NCBI GenBank assembly: GCA_016209685.1
Contig: JACQVQ010000008.1
Coordinates: 317,778 to 381,777, forward strand
DNA length: 64,000 nucleotides
Direction: 5' to 3'
Source: Planctomycetota bacterium
GTDB lineage: Bacteria; Planctomycetota; Brocadiia; Brocadiales; Bathyanammoxibiaceae
In this document: piece by piece, positions 61,676 through 64,000 of the stretch
Position numbering within the stretch: the stretch's first letter is position 1
Layout of the letters: each line of letters opens with the position of its first letter
Translations under genes and position numbers: made by a program
The notes under the pieces: generated by a model
What the model was told of the DNA's origin: nothing
Databases searched by the model: none
Seen by the model: the letters and a program-made list of their open reading frames with translations, nothing else

Positions 61676-62489
61676 GGTCATTGAGGTCCAGACCGATGTC
61701 CATGAGGTTCAGGTACTCCTGGAGACCTTTTTTCAGGCCTTTCCCCCTGGAGAGGGAAAGCCTTCCCTGGCCTACACAATTAGGGCTTTTGACGGAAAGT
61801 TCTGGGTGCTGGAGGGCAACGGGGAGGCGAAAGCCCCTCTGTTCTGTGGGGGATCTCCACTCGAGATTGTCTATCTTTTTGAGACCTTCCTATATTATCA
61901 CTTCCTCCCCTCGGTGAATGAAAGGCTTATCCTCCATGCCGGCGTGGTAGCAAAAGGGGGGAAGGCCCTCTTATTGCTTGGGCCTTCGGGTAGTGGAAAG
62001 AGTATGCTTACCACTGCTTTACTGGAGAGGTCGGAGGATTTCTCCTATTTTTCGGACGATGTGTCCCCCCTTTCCATGAGCCCTGAAGGGGGTAAATACC
62101 GTGTTTCCCCTTTCCCACGGGCTATCCGCCTGAGGGAGCGGGTACCGTTGCCTTTTTCCTTACCTCCCCATCGGTGTTTTTCACTCCCGTCCTATTCCCT
62201 TCGTTTCTTTCTGCCCGTCCAGCGGTTTGCCACTTCCGAGGTTCCAGTCTCACTGATGCTCTTTCCGGAGTGGGATCCCTCTCGCCTTGAGTTCCTCCAG
62301 ATAAAGAAGGGAGAAGCGGCCCTTTATCTGACATGCCTTGCGTTTAATAAGACTGAATATATAATGGGTGGAGGGCTTGGCTTGATTGCTCAACTGGCCC
62401 AAGGGGTCCTGGCCTACCGCCTCCTCTGGAATGAGCCTTTTCAGGCCGCTGAGGCAATTGAAAAGCTCTTCCTGGAACTGGATATGTAG
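61653..62489 (+). CDS. HPr-kinase-related ATP-binding protein
   Basis: 278 aa from a GTG at 61653, overlapping the PqqD gene by 23 bases. The HPr kinase-like P-loop is GPSGSGKSMLTTALL (110-117) after LILHAGVVAKGGKALLLL, followed by YFSDDVSPL and PRAIRL typical of HprK-related kinases. No HPr is nearby. Such kinases recur with PqqD-like and nucleotidyltransferase-like proteins in systems often called HprK-rel-A. The stop TAG is the start of a 28-bp palindrome. Confidence 0.88.
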   Translation: MKKALLNKVIEVQTDVHEVQVLLETFFQAFPPGEGKPSLAYTIRAFDGKFWVLEGNGEAKAPLFCGGSPLEIVYLFETFLYYHFLPSVNERLILHAGVVAKGGKALLLLGPSGSGKSMLTTALLERSEDFSYFSDDVSPLSMSPEGGKYRVSPFPRAIRLRERVPLPFSLPPHRCFSLPSYSLRFFLPVQRFATSEVPVSLMLFPEWDPSRLEFLQIKKGEAALYLTCLAFNKTEYIMGGGLGLIAQLAQGVLAYRLLWNEPFQAAEAIEKLFLELDM

Positions 62490-62513
62490 GGGCGACCGGC
62501 CGGTCGCCCCTAC
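62486..62513. repeat. 28-bp palindrome supplying the stop codon of the HPr-kinase-like gene
   Basis: It has outer arms GTAGGGGC/GCCCCTAC with core GACCGGCCGGTC. The TAG at 62487-62489 within the arm ends the preceding frame. Confidence 0.9.
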
Positions 62514-62544
62514 CACTGAGAGGGGGATATGCTAAGGGTAATGG

Positions 62545-63750
62545 ATGCCACAGTTAGATTCCTACACACCTTTCAGAGGCGTCCCTGAGGGCCTTCCCCC
62601 AGAGGAGTCACTCTGCCTTTTACTGGCACGTAAGACGTTCCGACCCGCGTTTCCAATGGAATATTACGCGGCCCTCCTTGAGGCAGTCCACCAACGTTCG
62701 GGATGGAAACGTGTGCTAGAGATAGCTTATTACTCCGACATCTATCCCCGCCTCTTTCAGCACCTTTCACGACTAAATGCAAAGGAAATCCAGGACGAGG
62801 TACTCTGGGGACTTAAGACGTTCACGTTGAGTAATGAAAAGAGGTGTCTAAGTTTGCAGAAGGAGTTGTTTGGGCTACTAGATTTCTTTCAAAGACAGGG
62901 GCTTCAGGTCCTACCACTTAGGGGGGTGATATTGTCCCAGGAGCTATATGGAGGACCAACCCTGCGGGTCGTACGGGACATAGACCTCCTCGTCCCCAGG
63001 GGGGAGGAGGTTCGGGCTGTCAGGCTCCTGAGGGAGTTAGGGTATAACTGGAAGGTGGATGAGGCCTTTTTTGAACGGTTCATCCTTCCCGTTGACCATG
63101 CAATTATTATGGTACGAGAATCACAGGGGGACTCGTTTCCGGTTGACCTACACTGGGAGCTTGTGTTACCTTCCTTTGGAGTCCCCCCTCTCCCCCAGGT
63201 CTTTTGGGAGGAGGGGGTCGAAGAGAAACTACTGTCTGGCAGAAAAGTGCTGAGTACAAGGCCAGAATGGACACTGCTCTTCCTGGCCTTCCATGCCTAT
63301 CATCACCGCCTTACACTGGTCGATAACATGGCTGACCTCAATGAACTCTCTTTACGGAGGGAAATCGCATGGGATGTAGTGGAGGAGGTTGCAGGCCGGT
63401 ACGGCTGGACGGAGGTGATACAATTGGCCCTGACCGTCTGCCACCGTCTCTTTGGGACAGAGGTACCAAAGACCCTTCGGCTTAATGAGCTGCCCTCCTG
63501 GGTAGCGTTTTTCCCCTCCCCATTCAGAGACCGCCCCTTTAAGGGCCCAAAACGTCTTCGTTACCTGCAGCACGTCCTCTTCTGGCCAACACAGACCGAC
63601 TACCAGTTCCTCCCGCTTCCTCCGCCCGTTAGGTCCCTTTACTTTCTCATACGGCCGATTCGGGGAGGGGCCGTAGTGGTTTACCGCGCCATTACTACGA
63701 GACTCAGGGCCTTTTTCCATTTCGTGTCGCTTTTTTTGGGGAATAAGTAG
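62545..63750 (+). CDS. Nucleotidyltransferase-fold protein (NTP_transf_5 type)
   Basis: 401 aa from an ATG at 62545 with a weak Shine-Dalgarno (TAAGGGT). The conserved block LPLRGVILSQELYGGPTLRVVRDIDLLVPRGEE carries the catalytic-like DID and LL...V pattern of the family; a long helical C-terminal part follows. The family is known mainly from its neighbours, which are PqqD- and HprK-like. What it transfers is unknown. The stop TAG (63748-63750) lies in the next palindrome. Confidence 0.85.
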   Translation: MPQLDSYTPFRGVPEGLPPEESLCLLLARKTFRPAFPMEYYAALLEAVHQRSGWKRVLEIAYYSDIYPRLFQHLSRLNAKEIQDEVLWGLKTFTLSNEKRCLSLQKELFGLLDFFQRQGLQVLPLRGVILSQELYGGPTLRVVRDIDLLVPRGEEVRAVRLLRELGYNWKVDEAFFERFILPVDHAIIMVRESQGDSFPVDLHWELVLPSFGVPPLPQVFWEEGVEEKLLSGRKVLSTRPEWTLLFLAFHAYHHRLTLVDNMADLNELSLRREIAWDVVEEVAGRYGWTEVIQLALTVCHRLFGTEVPKTLRLNELPSWVAFFPSPFRDRPFKGPKRLRYLQHVLFWPTQTDYQFLPLPPPVRSLYFLIRPIRGGAVVVYRAITTRLRAFFHFVSLFLGNK

Positions 63751-63774
63751 GGGCACGTTGCAACGTGCCCCTAC
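63747..63774. repeat. 28-bp palindrome supplying the stop codon of the nucleotidyltransferase gene
   Basis: It has outer arms GTAGGGGC/GCCCCTAC with core ACGTTGCAACGT, identical to 59679-59706. The preceding CDS ends in its TAG. Confidence 0.9.
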
Positions 63775-63857
63775 TGAAAAATATTTAGATATATATATTG
63801 AAAAAGGTTATGACTTGTAATAATATATACATCAATGTTTTTAAGCCAGGGAGACCT

Positions 63858-64000
63858 ATGAAGACTATAAGAATTGTGGTATCTATAGCCTTTTTGTATT
63901 CCAACATTGGATGCCTGTCCACGGGTTCAAGCCCCATGTTGAGTAAAAATTCCCCACCGGCTGCGGTAAAAAATTCCCCACAAGGGAGTTCTCCTACTAT
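63858..64000 (+). CDS. Start of a probable lipoprotein gene (cut by window edge)
   Basis: The ATG at 63858 has GGGAG upstream. The first 47 codons read MKTIRIVVSIAFLYSNIGCLSTGSS and continue Pro/Ser/Asn-rich with repeated NSP units. Residues 1-19 form a signal peptide ending in Cys (lipobox NIGC, weak at -3). It follows the RiPP-like genes in the same direction. The remainder lies beyond the window, so no function can be given. Confidence 0.6.
   Translation, partial: MKTIRIVVSIAFLYSNIGCLSTGSSPMLSKNSPPAAVKNSPQGSSPT

Overview
The window is a chromosome segment from a Gram-negative-type bacterium. Evidence for an outer membrane includes a SurA-type chaperone, an outer-membrane barrel, lipoproteins and RseC. 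Coding density is high, composition is roughly half GC, and dispersed short repeats are unusually abundant. A pyruvate:ferredoxin oxidoreductase, ferredoxins, a mercury operon and PqqD/HPr-kinase-like genes would fit an anaerobic or micro-aerophilic lineage such as Planctomycetota (Brocadiia-like), Nitrospirota or a related candidate phylum. No marker here settles the phylum.

Layout. 1-10.6 kb: rmuC (cut by the window edge), mfd, a SurA-like chaperone, an HExxH protein, tyrS with a CPBP protease, an ACT protein, a secreted protein whose signal peptide is written in a heptamer repeat, and a chagasin-like inhibitor. 10.7-13.6 kb: an AT-richer accessory patch with a NotI-like endonuclease, a Dam-class methylase, a small membrane protein, tRNA-Asn and a decayed second tRNA-Asn copy. 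13.7-19.2 kb: an apparent operon gap-pgk-rpe-accD-hemerythrin-thioredoxin. The last gene is interrupted by an in-frame UGA exactly where the first catalytic Cys belongs, so it is a strong selenoprotein candidate. 19.4-31.2 kb: nitroreductase, DUF72, a coiled-coil lipoprotein, an RRM gene behind a leader terminator, two transporters, a diguanylate cyclase, alkaline phosphatase, a Xer recombinase and glyS. 31.4-43.8 kb: an orphan dCache sensor, a beta-propeller protein overlapping a lipoprotein gene head to head, a membrane glycosyltransferase-like protein, comM-bioF, dnaJ-grpE and a DUF255 protein. 44.1-50.2 kb: a mercury-resistance operon with two near-identical MerR-type promoter/operators. 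50.2-59.6 kb: the por operon, an M20 peptidase, rseC, HU, a lone rpmH, a ferredoxin and tldD/tldE. 59.9-64 kb: a RiPP-like cluster made of a 52-aa leader-like peptide, a radical SAM enzyme, a PqqD-like protein, an HPr-kinase-like ATPase, a nucleotidyltransferase-fold protein and the start of a lipoprotein gene.

Five or more repeat families run through everything: about 132-bp inverted-repeat elements ending TGAGACC/GGTCTCA; 27-29-bp palindromes GTAGGGGC...GCCCCTAC; short palindromes related to CCGCCTGAGGCGG and to GTGGCAGGGCCAC; and 7-bp tandem arrays arranged as inverted arms. Several lie inside open reading frames without breaking them, supply stop codons or Shine-Dalgarno-like sequence, or sit inside one another. 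No CRISPR array, rRNA, complete insertion sequence or replication origin was seen. All assignments come from reading the sequence; no database search was run.
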